From positions 1 to 32,225 of the forward strand of contig JAFWUG010000054.1 of assembly GCA_017524185.1 (NCBI GenBank): DNA of 32,225 bases, in the 5' to 3' direction. This document shows, piece after piece, positions 15,886 through 23,069 of the stretch (its first letter is position 1; every line of letters starts with the position of its first letter). The notes under the pieces were generated by a model, which was not told the DNA's origin, made no database searches, and saw only the letters and a list, made by a program, of their open reading frames with translations. Position numbers and translations under genes: made by a program. The stretch is from Bacteroidales bacterium. Lineage in GTDB: Bacteria; Bacteroidota; Bacteroidia; Bacteroidales; Tenuifilaceae.

Positions 15886-16656
15886 ATGGACTTCGCAAAA
15901 TTGGAGCAGCTGATAAATCGCGCCGTTGATGGCCTGCTGAACATGTGGAAGGAGCATTGCGTGGGCATTTTGGCCACCATAGCGTTCCATCTTTTGCTGA
16001 TGGTTGTGCTGTTGGCCTGTAAGCTCGAAACGCGTAAGGAGTTCTATGGTTCGGAGATTGAGTTGGCCTTTGAGCCTGATGAGCCTGAGATTGTGGATGT
16101 TGAAGAACCACAACGAGAACTGCTGCCAGCTGATGCGCTGGTGGCCGAGCGCGAGATGGAGGCGGTGCGCAATTTTGCGGTAGATGCCAACGAGCGCGAC
16201 CTGAATTCGGGCCTAAAGGATGAGAAGAATATCGATGCTGACGAGCTCTACCGTGAGGCCGAGCGGCTGAAGTCGCAGATGGAGCAGAACCGTGAGTTTT
16301 ATGAGTCTGTCCCCGATGAGTTGGCCGAAATTCCCAATACGCCGCAGAAGGAGGTAACGGAGGAGCAGAGGGCTAGCATCGATGCGCCTACGGTGGTGTC
16401 GTACAACCTAAAAGGCCGCAAGCCCTATCGTTTGCCAAGCCCAGCCTATAAGTGCCAGGGCGGTGGGCAGGTGGTGGTCAACATCGTGGTTGATGCCACG
16501 GGCAAGGTTGTTGGGACCAAGATTGACCCCGCTTTGTCGGTTATAGAGGAGTGTATAAACAACGAAGCCTTAGTTGCGGCAAAAAAAAGTCGTTTCACGG
16601 CCAGTGATAAAGCTTCGCAGAGCGGGAGTATTACCTATATGTTTGTAAAACAATAG
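15886..16656 (+). CDS. TonB-like protein (single TM helix plus TonB C-terminal domain)
   Basis: This 256-aa protein has a short amphipathic N-terminus, one transmembrane helix at about 26-45 (GILATIAFHLLLMVVLLAC), and a long acidic/charged region (50-165) rich in Glu, Asp and Arg rather than the Pro-rich spacer of classical TonB. Residues of about 175-256 resemble the TonB C-terminal domain (Y-R-L-P-S-P, then V-V-N-I-V-V-D-A-T-G-K-V and a final I-T-Y-M-F). It may transduce proton-motive energy to outer-membrane receptors, but no exbB/exbD is adjacent. M1 fits a leaderless transcript; M20 (15943) is an alternative start with a leader of about 58 nt. It is convergent with the LOG gene, 9 nt apart. 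Confidence 0.8.
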   Translation: MDFAKLEQLINRAVDGLLNMWKEHCVGILATIAFHLLLMVVLLACKLETRKEFYGSEIELAFEPDEPEIVDVEEPQRELLPADALVAEREMEAVRNFAVDANERDLNSGLKDEKNIDADELYREAERLKSQMEQNREFYESVPDELAEIPNTPQKEVTEEQRASIDAPTVVSYNLKGRKPYRLPSPAYKCQGGGQVVVNIVVDATGKVVGTKIDPALSVIEECINNEALVAAKKSRFTASDKASQSGSITYMFVKQ

Positions 16657-16665
16657 TTTGCATTG

Positions 16666-17241
16666 CTATACGGCTGCGTATTTTATTGCGCCGCTGTCCC
16701 ATTGGGGTGTGCTGGCAATTGCGGGTAGCACCTGTTCGGGGGTATCAACAAAAGTCCACATCTGCCGATGTTCGGGGCGCATAAAATGTTCGTCAACCAT
16801 TTGGTTTAGCAGTGCTTGTAGGTGGTGGTAGAATCCGTTGGTGTTCACTATTATTATTGGGCCGCAGTAAAGCCCCAGCCTTTTTAGGGTTATAGCCTCG
16901 GCCAGTTCTTCGAGCGTGCCGCAGCTGCCCGACAGCGTAACCACGGCTTCGGCGCGGAGGAGCATCTGGTGCTTGCGCTCCCGCATGTCGTCAACCAGTA
17001 CTAACTCGGTTAGGCCACGGTGCGCCCATTCCACCTGCTCCATGAATCGTGGAATTATGCCCACCACCTCGCCGCCGTTGTTTAGCGCGGCATTGGCTAT
17101 GCAGCCCATTAGGCCCTTGGCACCGCCGCCGTAGATTAGCCTATGCCCTGCTTGTGCCAAAATTTGCCCCATTCGCTGGGCTGTGTCGAAGTGGGCATCA
17201 GCCACCTTATCGCTCGAAGCGCAATAAACGCAGATGTTCAT
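16666..17241 (-). CDS. LOG-family nucleotide 5'-monophosphate phosphoribohydrolase-like protein
   Basis: This 191-aa protein is homologous to the LOG/TIGR00730 family, whose members cleave the N-glycosidic bond of (cytokinin) nucleoside 5'-monophosphates. Family marks visible are I-C-V-Y-C-A-S-S at the start, YGGGAKGLMG (37-46), the MRERKHQM block (86-93, with R-K) and G-T-L-E-E (108-112). In the signature PGGxGTxxE, the first Pro and the second Gly are replaced (SGSCGTLEE, 104-112), while the catalytic-region Arg and Glu remain. Activity is therefore likely but not certain. It is a single gene with its own -7 box at 17261-17268. Confidence 0.88.
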   Translation of the reverse strand: MNICVYCASSDKVADAHFDTAQRMGQILAQAGHRLIYGGGAKGLMGCIANAALNNGGEVVGIIPRFMEQVEWAHRGLTELVLVDDMRERKHQMLLRAEAVVTLSGSCGTLEELAEAITLKRLGLYCGPIIIVNTNGFYHHLQALLNQMVDEHFMRPEHRQMWTFVDTPEQVLPAIASTPQWDSGAIKYAAV

Positions 17242-17260
17242 GGAGGTTGATTTTATTGTG

Positions 17261-17268
17261 CAAAGTTA
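17261..17268 (-). promoter_or_regulatory. -7 promoter box of the LOG-family gene
   Basis: Minus-strand TAACTTTG matches TAnnTTTG, 19 nt before the ATG at 17241, giving a leader of about 15 nt. No clear -33 element is seen. Confidence 0.6.
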
Positions 17269-17317
17269 GCGTTTATAGGCATACGCAGTACATAGCGGTG
17301 AGGATATTGTGCAAATG

Positions 17318-17349
17318 TTTGCGGGATAATATTATATGTGCTAATTTTG
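17318..17349 (+). promoter_or_regulatory. promoter of the TonB-dependent receptor-DUF4249 operon
   Basis: TTTG at 17318-17321, a 20-bp spacer and TAATTTTG at 17342-17349 form a consensus Bacteroidota promoter. The leader to the ATG at 17426 is about 70 nt; I see no riboswitch-like structure in it. Confidence 0.7.
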
Positions 17350-17425
17350 CATCACAGAAATAACAGGCTTAAAGTGACCGAATCGTCCGTTGGGCTGATG
17401 TGAGTTGTAAAAAATGATTTAGATT

Positions 17426-19780
17426 ATGGCATACAGAAACACGCTGTTGGCATTGTTGGTTGGCATTCTCTTGGCGGCAACGACAAGTGCGCAGCAGCGT
17501 TACACGGTGAGCGGCACGGTGATGGAGGCAGGCAGCCGCGAAACGCTTATTGGTGCTACTGTTACCGTGCCAGGAAAAGCGGTTGGAGTTGCAACCAATG
17601 GCTATGGGTTCTATACGCTTGCTCTGCCCGCTGCCGATAGCGTTGTGCTGGAGTTTTCATACGTGGGCTATGCAACGCAGCGGCACACGGTGGCTCTGCG
17701 CGGCAATGTGGTGTTGAACGTTGAACTGGAGCTCGACATGATGCAGATTGACGAAATTGAGGTGGTGGCTGAGTCGAAAACCAGCAGCCGCAGCACCCAA
17801 ACCAGCGTAGTTGAGCTGCCCATAAAGCAGCTCAAGGCCATTCCAATGCTGCTGGGCGAAAAGGATTTGCTGCGGGCGTTTCAACTGATGCCCGGCGTTC
17901 AGTCGGGCGGCGAGGGAACCAGCGGCCTCTATGTGCGCGGCGGCGGTCCCGACCAAAACCTGATAATCCTCGACGATGCGCCTGTTTACAACGCTTTCCA
18001 CCTGTTTGGCTTTATGTCGCTTTTCAACGGCGATGCCATAAAGAATGTGGAACTGATAAAAGGCGGATTTCCAGCGCGTTATGGCGGTAGGTTGTCGTCG
18101 GTGATGGACATTGCCATGCGCGATGGCCGCAAGGACTCCATTGGTGGCGAGGCGGGCATTGGCCTGCTGTCGTCGCGCCTGATGCTCGAAGGGCCAATAG
18201 TTAAGGATAAGGTGTCGTTCATTGTGTCGGGGCGCCGGTCCTACATCGATTTGCTGATGCGTCCCATTCTCAAAATGATGGATGAAACGCAGGTGGGCTA
18301 CTATTTCTACGACCTCACTGCCAAACTCAATTGGGAAATCGATAAGCGCAATAAGCTCTATGTGAGCGGATATTTTGGGCGCGACAAGTTCTATATGTAC
18401 GACAAATACAGCCATACCGAAGAATCGGTGGGGCTATTTTGGGACAATGCCACGGCCACCGTGCGCTGGAATCGCATAATGAGCGAACGCCTATTCGCCA
18501 ATCTGTCGGCCATTTTTAGCAACTATCGCTTCGACGTTTATCTCGACGAAACCTCGCCTTTCAATCATTTTCGCATCGACTATATGTCGGGCATTCGCGA
18601 CTATGGGCTAAAGTACGACCTTACGTGGAGTCCGCTCACCGGGCACACGCTGCGCATGGGCGCGTTGGCCACGCTGCACGAGTTTCGCCCGCAGGTGGTT
18701 GTTGGCATTGACACCGAGGCGGGCCTAAATAGCCGCAAGGAGCAAATATATCGCACCCTCGAAACAGCCCTATATGCCGAAGATGAGGTGCGCTTGGCCA
18801 ACATCGGCTTGGCGAATGCAGGGCTGCGCTTGTCGTTGCATAGCGTCGGACTAAAACACATGCAGATGCATCTTGAACCACGCGCCTCGGTATCGGTGTT
18901 CGTCAGCGATAAATCGTCGGTTAAGGCATCGTTTGCCACCATGAATCAGTACATTCATTTGCTGTCGAACACAGGCGTGGGGATGCCCACCGACCTGTGG
19001 GTGCCAGCAACCGAGAATCTTCCCGCGCAGCGCAGCTGGCAAGTGGCCATGGGCTACACCTACGACCTAAAACCATGGCACACCACGCTATCGGCGGAGG
19101 GCTACTATAAACGCTCAAAGCGCATAATCACCTATCTGCCAGGGGCTAGTTTCCTCGACGTGAACGAAACCCTCGATGGCAACATAAGCTCCAACGCCAG
19201 CGGCATGGACTGGGAGAGCAACGTAACCACAGGCTCGGGACACGCCTTTGGTGTTGAGTTGCTGGCGCATCGCAAGAGCGGTAGGCTGTCGGGCTGGGTG
19301 GGCTACACCCTGTCGTGGAACAGGCATCGTTTTGCGGCAATCAACAACGGCAAGCCGTTCTATCCCAAATACGACCGCCGCCACGACATATCCATTGTGG
19401 CCACGTTTGAGGCCACCAAACGCCTTACGTTCACAGCCACGTGGGTCTATGGCACGGGCAATGCCGTGTCGATAGCTGTGGCCGAGTATCCCACGCCCCA
19501 CCATGGCTGGGGTATGGAAACCGTCTATTGCTATGGCGAGCGCAACCACTACCGCATGGCTCCCTACCATCGCCTCGATTTGGGCTTACAGCGGCGTAAG
19601 TATAAACGCAAAACCTTACGCACATGGGAATTTGGCGTGTATAATGCTTATAGTCGTCGCAACCCCTATTTCTACACCATGCGCCGCGATGGAATAGGCC
19701 CCAATACCGAGGTTAATAAGCTGATGCAGGTGTCGATATTCCCAATCCTGCCATCGGTTTCGTGGAGTATAAAGTTTTAA
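17426..19780 (+). CDS. TonB-dependent outer-membrane receptor with carboxypeptidase-regulatory-like domain
   Basis: This 784-aa receptor has a signal peptide ending TTSAQ (about 22). A CarboxypepD_reg-like beta-sandwich covers about 24-105 (VSGTVMEAGSRETLIGATV and FSYVGYATQ). The plug, about 125-225, has the family landmarks L-Q/M-P-G-V-Q-S, the YVRGG block and D-x-x-P-V-Y-N, then G-G-F-P-A-R-Y-G-G-R-L-S-S. The remainder is a 22-strand-type barrel ending SVSWSIKF with a terminal Phe. It lacks the length of SusC (about 1000 aa). It would import an unknown ligand across the outer membrane with TonB energy. The DUF4249 lipoprotein gene follows after 13 nt, a common partnership in Bacteroidota. 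Confidence 0.95.
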   Translation: MAYRNTLLALLVGILLAATTSAQQRYTVSGTVMEAGSRETLIGATVTVPGKAVGVATNGYGFYTLALPAADSVVLEFSYVGYATQRHTVALRGNVVLNVELELDMMQIDEIEVVAESKTSSRSTQTSVVELPIKQLKAIPMLLGEKDLLRAFQLMPGVQSGGEGTSGLYVRGGGPDQNLIILDDAPVYNAFHLFGFMSLFNGDAIKNVELIKGGFPARYGGRLSSVMDIAMRDGRKDSIGGEAGIGLLSSRLMLEGPIVKDKVSFIVSGRRSYIDLLMRPILKMMDETQVGYYFYDLTAKLNWEIDKRNKLYVSGYFGRDKFYMYDKYSHTEESVGLFWDNATATVRWNRIMSERLFANLSAIFSNYRFDVYLDETSPFNHFRIDYMSGIRDYGLKYDLTWSPLTGHTLRMGALATLHEFRPQVVVGIDTEAGLNSRKEQIYRTLETALYAEDEVRLANIGLANAGLRLSLHSVGLKHMQMHLEPRASVSVFVSDKSSVKASFATMNQYIHLLSNTGVGMPTDLWVPATENLPAQRSWQVAMGYTYDLKPWHTTLSAEGYYKRSKRIITYLPGASFLDVNETLDGNISSNASGMDWESNVTTGSGHAFGVELLAHRKSGRLSGWVGYTLSWNRHRFAAINNGKPFYPKYDRRHDISIVATFEATKRLTFTATWVYGTGNAVSIAVAEYPTPHHGWGMETVYCYGERNHYRMAPYHRLDLGLQRRKYKRKTLRTWEFGVYNAYSRRNPYFYTMRRDGIGPNTEVNKLMQVSIFPILPSVSWSIKF

Positions 19781-19793
19781 AAAACAGATTGTT

Positions 19794-20723
19794 ATGAAAA
19801 GATTTAGGTTTATATTGATTATATTTACATCGCTTTTGGCGGTATCGTGTGAAAACCTGATGGTTGAGGTAAAGGACGTTAATTTGCCCCACATGGATCC
19901 TGTGCTCAATGTGGTGTGTTTCCTGTCGCCCGATGAGCCTATTGAGGTGCATGTGATTGGTGTAGAGCCTATTATATATAATAGGGCAACAAAGGTGAAA
20001 TACAACTCCGACTATTTTGTAACCAATGCCCAGGTGCGCTTTGGCTGCGTGGCCACGGGGCAGCAGTTCGATTTGGTATATGTCGATAGTTTGGGCGTAT
20101 ATGTTTGCCCCGATGGTCAGCCCAAGCCCAGCATCGAGCAGGGCGGCGAGTACACCCTACGGGTGGAGGCCGAAGGCTATCCCACGGCCACGGCCATGGC
20201 GGTGATGCCTCAGGCCGATTTTGCTTGCAGCAACATTGAGGGCGATGTGCAGAAAATTGAAAATGAGTATCGTGGCCATTTCCGTTTCAACCTAGAAAAT
20301 AGCAGCAGCAGCGAGCAGGTTTTTCGCGTCATATCTCATCTCCACGGTTTGTATGAGCGTTATGACTATAGTGGCTACGATGGTATTAAGGTTGATACGG
20401 TTGTTGGTTATTCCTTGTTCATGGAGTCATACGAAACAGTTCAGCCCTGTAGTTCGGTTGTGGTGCTACATAAAAATATTCAACATATTCAATGGAGCAC
20501 CTGTCAGTACTTCGATTCCGTGAGCTTTGAGGTGATGCTGGTTGATCCTGATTATCAGAAATATCACGAGTCTATTATAGCGAACGCCCCCGACCTTCTA
20601 ATATTGGGGCAGCCTGATGGGGTTTACTCCAACATCAATGGCGGTTTAGGCATATTTGTGGGCTATATCAGGCGGCAGGTAACGAGTCCAATCAATTATA
20701 CTTCCTACGATAGTGGTGTTTAG
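19794..20723 (+). CDS. DUF4249-type lipoprotein, partner of the TonB-dependent receptor
   Basis: This 309-aa lipoprotein has a lipobox AVSC (acylated Cys about residue 19) after a basic, hydrophobic signal. The mature protein opens with P-V-L-N-V-V-C-F-L-S-P and has an early G-G-E-Y-T-L-R-V-E-A-E-G-Y strand, which match DUF4249 proteins as I know them (about 270-400 aa, usually encoded directly after a TonB-dependent receptor of this kind). It probably sits on the outer membrane as an accessory lid or ligand-binding subunit, by analogy with SusD-like partners; that role is inference. Its stop overlaps the opposing ispG stop by 4 nt. Confidence 0.85.
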   Translation: MKRFRFILIIFTSLLAVSCENLMVEVKDVNLPHMDPVLNVVCFLSPDEPIEVHVIGVEPIIYNRATKVKYNSDYFVTNAQVRFGCVATGQQFDLVYVDSLGVYVCPDGQPKPSIEQGGEYTLRVEAEGYPTATAMAVMPQADFACSNIEGDVQKIENEYRGHFRFNLENSSSSEQVFRVISHLHGLYERYDYSGYDGIKVDTVVGYSLFMESYETVQPCSSVVVLHKNIQHIQWSTCQYFDSVSFEVMLVDPDYQKYHESIIANAPDLLILGQPDGVYSNINGGLGIFVGYIRRQVTSPINYTSYDSGV

Positions 20724-22504
20724 GGTTCTACCCAGTCGCCGTTGGCCTTGATTAGTTCCACCAGTTCGTCCACGGCTTCGGCTTCGGGCAGATTGGCTTT
20801 CACCAGCGTTTTGCCGCGATAGAGCGATATGCGCCCTCGGGCGGCACCCACGTAGCCGTAGTTGGCATCGGCCATTTCGCCTGGGCCGTTCACAATGCAG
20901 CCCATCACGCCAATTTTCAGCCCTTTGAGGTGCGATGTGGCCGCCCGCACGCGCTGTAGGGTGCTGGGGAGGTCGTAGAGCGTGCGTCCGCATCCGGGGC
21001 AGGCAATGTATTCGGGTTTCGAGAGCCGCACCTGGGCGGCCTGCATGATGGCAAGCGCGGTGGCGCATCGCTCGTGATTGCTGAAGTTTGAGGCGGTTAG
21101 CATCACCCCGTCGCCCAGTCCATTCAGTAGCAGCGGGCCAATTTCGGCGGCGGCGCGCAGCTGCATCGTGGGGAGCGAAAGTTTATCGTAGTGCCTGTGT
21201 ATTATTACCGGCAGTTGTATGTCGTGCTCGTGGAGCAGTGCAAAGGCCGCCCGCTGTTCGATGTAGCTGTTGGTGCTTTTGCTGCTTAGCACCAAAACTC
21301 GGTCCATGGCCGATTGTAGCCATTCCACCGTTTCGGGGTAGAGCAGGTCGGAGTGGTGTATCAGCACAAACACGCCCTCGCTACCGCCCATGGCCTCGTC
21401 GAGCGTTTTGAGTCGGAAGGTGGAGGTGTCGTCGTTGCGTTCGTCGGCCGACAGATATACATCGGCCTGCTCCGATGGTTGTTCGTTGTCGAGCAGTTCC
21501 ACCACCACTGGGGGGCAGTTGCCGCCCACCAGTCCGTTCCACTGGTAGGTGAAACGGCGCGAGTAGGAGTAGGGGTTATAGGGCAGTTGTTCTATTTTGG
21601 GGAACACTAATGCCTGCCTTTGCGAATAGAGAGCCGCCAGCTCCTGTGCCACAGGTATTTCGGCCTCGGGCGGCTCGGTGAGCGACACTCGGATGGTGTC
21701 GCCCAAACCATCGGCAAGCAGCGCTCCTATGCCCACGGCCGATTTTATGCGGCCGTCTTCGCCGTCGCCAGCCTCGGTTACGCCCAGGTGTAGCGGGTAG
21801 GCCATCTGCTCGTCGGCCATGGTGGTGGCCAGCAGGCGCACGGCTTGCACCATGGTGCGTGTGCTGCTCGATTTCATCGAAACCACCACCGAATGGAAGT
21901 TGTGCTGTTGGAATATACGCAGATACTCCATCGCCGATTCCACCATGCCCTGTGGCGTGTCGCCGTGGAGTAGCATCATGCGTTCGGAGAGCGACCCATG
22001 GTTTACGCCCAGCCTGATTGCGGTGCCATGTTGTTGGCAAATCGCTATGAGCGGGAGCAGTTTTTCGGCGATACGTTGCTGCTCGTTGGCCATCTCTTCG
22101 GCGGTGTATGATGTGCCGTTTTGGGGCATTTTGTGGGCTACAAAGTTGCCCGGATTAATACGTACCTTTTGGGCGTGCTTGGCGGCCTCAAGTGCGGCTG
22201 CAGGGTTAAAATGTACGTCGGCGATTAGCGGTATGTTGTAGCCCTTGCTGCGCAGTTCGTGCGCTATGTTTGCCAGGTTCGACGCTTCGCGTACTCCTTG
22301 GGTTGTTAGGCGTATATATTCGGCACCAGCGTTTGCCGCCCTGATGCATTGCTCGACCGAGGCAGTGGTGTCGAGGGTGTTGGTGGTGGTCATGGTTTGC
22401 ACCCTGATGGGGTTGTGGCCGCCCATGGGTATTCCGCCCACGTTCACCTCGATGGTTTTGCGACGTGTGGGGCAGGTTGGGCATTCGCAGTAGGAGGTTT
22501 TCAC
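20720..22504 (-). CDS. ispG: (E)-4-hydroxy-3-methylbut-2-enyl-diphosphate synthase IspG (GcpE), long form
   Basis: This enzyme converts MEcPP to HMBPP in the MEP isoprenoid pathway using a 4Fe-4S cluster. The TIM-barrel domain begins at R-R-K-T-I-E-V-N-V-G-G (14-24), with N-P-I-R-V-Q-T-M and R-I-N-P-G-N downstream, and the D-G-L-G-D-T-I-R-V-S-L block. The C-terminal reductase-like domain supplies the cluster ligands C502 and C505 (CPGCG), C536 and E543 (GCIVNGPGE). With the GTG start at 22504 the protein is 594 aa, matching the long Bacteroidota/plant form with a middle insertion domain. No in-frame ATG lies upstream of the conserved core. The frame is open back to a TTG at 22717, so the true start is uncertain. 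Confidence 0.9.
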   Translation of the reverse strand: MKTSYCECPTCPTRRKTIEVNVGGIPMGGHNPIRVQTMTTTNTLDTTASVEQCIRAANAGAEYIRLTTQGVREASNLANIAHELRSKGYNIPLIADVHFNPAAALEAAKHAQKVRINPGNFVAHKMPQNGTSYTAEEMANEQQRIAEKLLPLIAICQQHGTAIRLGVNHGSLSERMMLLHGDTPQGMVESAMEYLRIFQQHNFHSVVVSMKSSSTRTMVQAVRLLATTMADEQMAYPLHLGVTEAGDGEDGRIKSAVGIGALLADGLGDTIRVSLTEPPEAEIPVAQELAALYSQRQALVFPKIEQLPYNPYSYSRRFTYQWNGLVGGNCPPVVVELLDNEQPSEQADVYLSADERNDDTSTFRLKTLDEAMGGSEGVFVLIHHSDLLYPETVEWLQSAMDRVLVLSSKSTNSYIEQRAAFALLHEHDIQLPVIIHRHYDKLSLPTMQLRAAAEIGPLLLNGLGDGVMLTASNFSNHERCATALAIMQAAQVRLSKPEYIACPGCGRTLYDLPSTLQRVRAATSHLKGLKIGVMGCIVNGPGEMADANYGYVGAARGRISLYRGKTLVKANLPEAEAVDELVELIKANGDWVEP

Positions 22505-22640
22505 AGCGCTGGGGGTCGGTTTGGTTCTCGGTTTATGGCTGGTTGGTTGTGTTACGTATTTGTAGCCCGTGGGTTTGTTTTTGTTTCTTTTAGGTTGAGG
22601 TTTGTCCAGTTTTTTGCTCTTTGAAGGAAATTGTGTTGTG

Positions 22641-22648
22641 CAAAGGTG
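22641..22648 (-). promoter_or_regulatory. possible -7 promoter box of ispG (imperfect)
   Basis: Minus-strand CACCTTTG differs from TAnnTTTG only at the first base of the box. A transcript from here would start near 22636 and exclude the TTG at 22717 as the ispG start, leaving a leader of about 130 nt to the GTG at 22504. Confidence 0.35.
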
Positions 22649-22723
22649 GATGTTTTTTTGAATCAGTATGAAAGTTTTGGGGAAAATCGAAAGATTTGTG
22701 GTTAACGATTCTCTCAAACAAGT

Positions 22724-22749
22724 GCGGGCGGTCTTTTCAGATCGCCCGC
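22724..22749 (-). terminator. hairpin after the small acidic lipoprotein gene
   Basis: Arms GCGGGCG (22724-22730) and CGCCCGC (22743-22749) pair perfectly. After one A-C mismatch, three more base pairs close a GAAA tetraloop when read on the minus strand. It starts 25 nt after the stop at 22775. The following tract (ACTTGTTTG) is only mildly T-rich, so termination may be partial and some read-through into ispG is possible. Confidence 0.6.
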
Positions 22750-22774
22750 GTTGGGTTAGTCAAGGGTGTGTCTA

Positions 22775-22978
22775 CTACTTAGCGGCCTCAACTACCTCCT
22801 CGACTGCCTCTGCTGCCTCCTCAACAGCCTCGGTAATGCTGTCGGTGGCTGCAACAATTTCGTCGGCAATGGCCTCGATTTCGGTCTCGGTGTTCTCGGC
22901 TGCTTTCTTGGGAGCTTGGCCACAGGCTGCTAACAGTAGGGTGCTTACTACCATTAGGCTTAGAAACATTTTCTTCAT
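22775..22978 (-). CDS. very small acidic lipoprotein
   Basis: This 67-aa protein has a signal peptide with lipobox LAAC (acylated Cys at 19). The mature peptide is only about 49 residues: a GQAPKK linker, then a continuous amphipathic helix of Glu, Ala, Ile and Val (E-x-x-A-x-E-I-V pattern ending VEEVVEAAK) with no aromatics. It resembles small Lpp-like or stress lipoproteins only in general design; I recognise no family. It has its own -7 box (23010-23017) and a downstream hairpin, so it is a real independent transcription unit and may be abundantly expressed. Confidence 0.8.
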   Translation of the reverse strand: MKKMFLSLMVVSTLLLAACGQAPKKAAENTETEIEAIADEIVAATDSITEAVEEAAEAVEEVVEAAK

Positions 22979-23009
22979 AGGAACAAAAAAATTGGTTAGT
23001 TTGTGTGTG

Positions 23010-23017
23010 CAAATATA
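23010..23017 (-). promoter_or_regulatory. -7 promoter box of the small acidic lipoprotein
   Basis: Minus-strand TATATTTG matches TAnnTTTG, 31 nt before the ATG at 22978. No standard -33 box is seen. Confidence 0.6.
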
Positions 23018-23069
23018 CGTTTTAATGGTGATAAAAGTTCATTTGCCGTATATTTTTTGTGGCGTCAGG

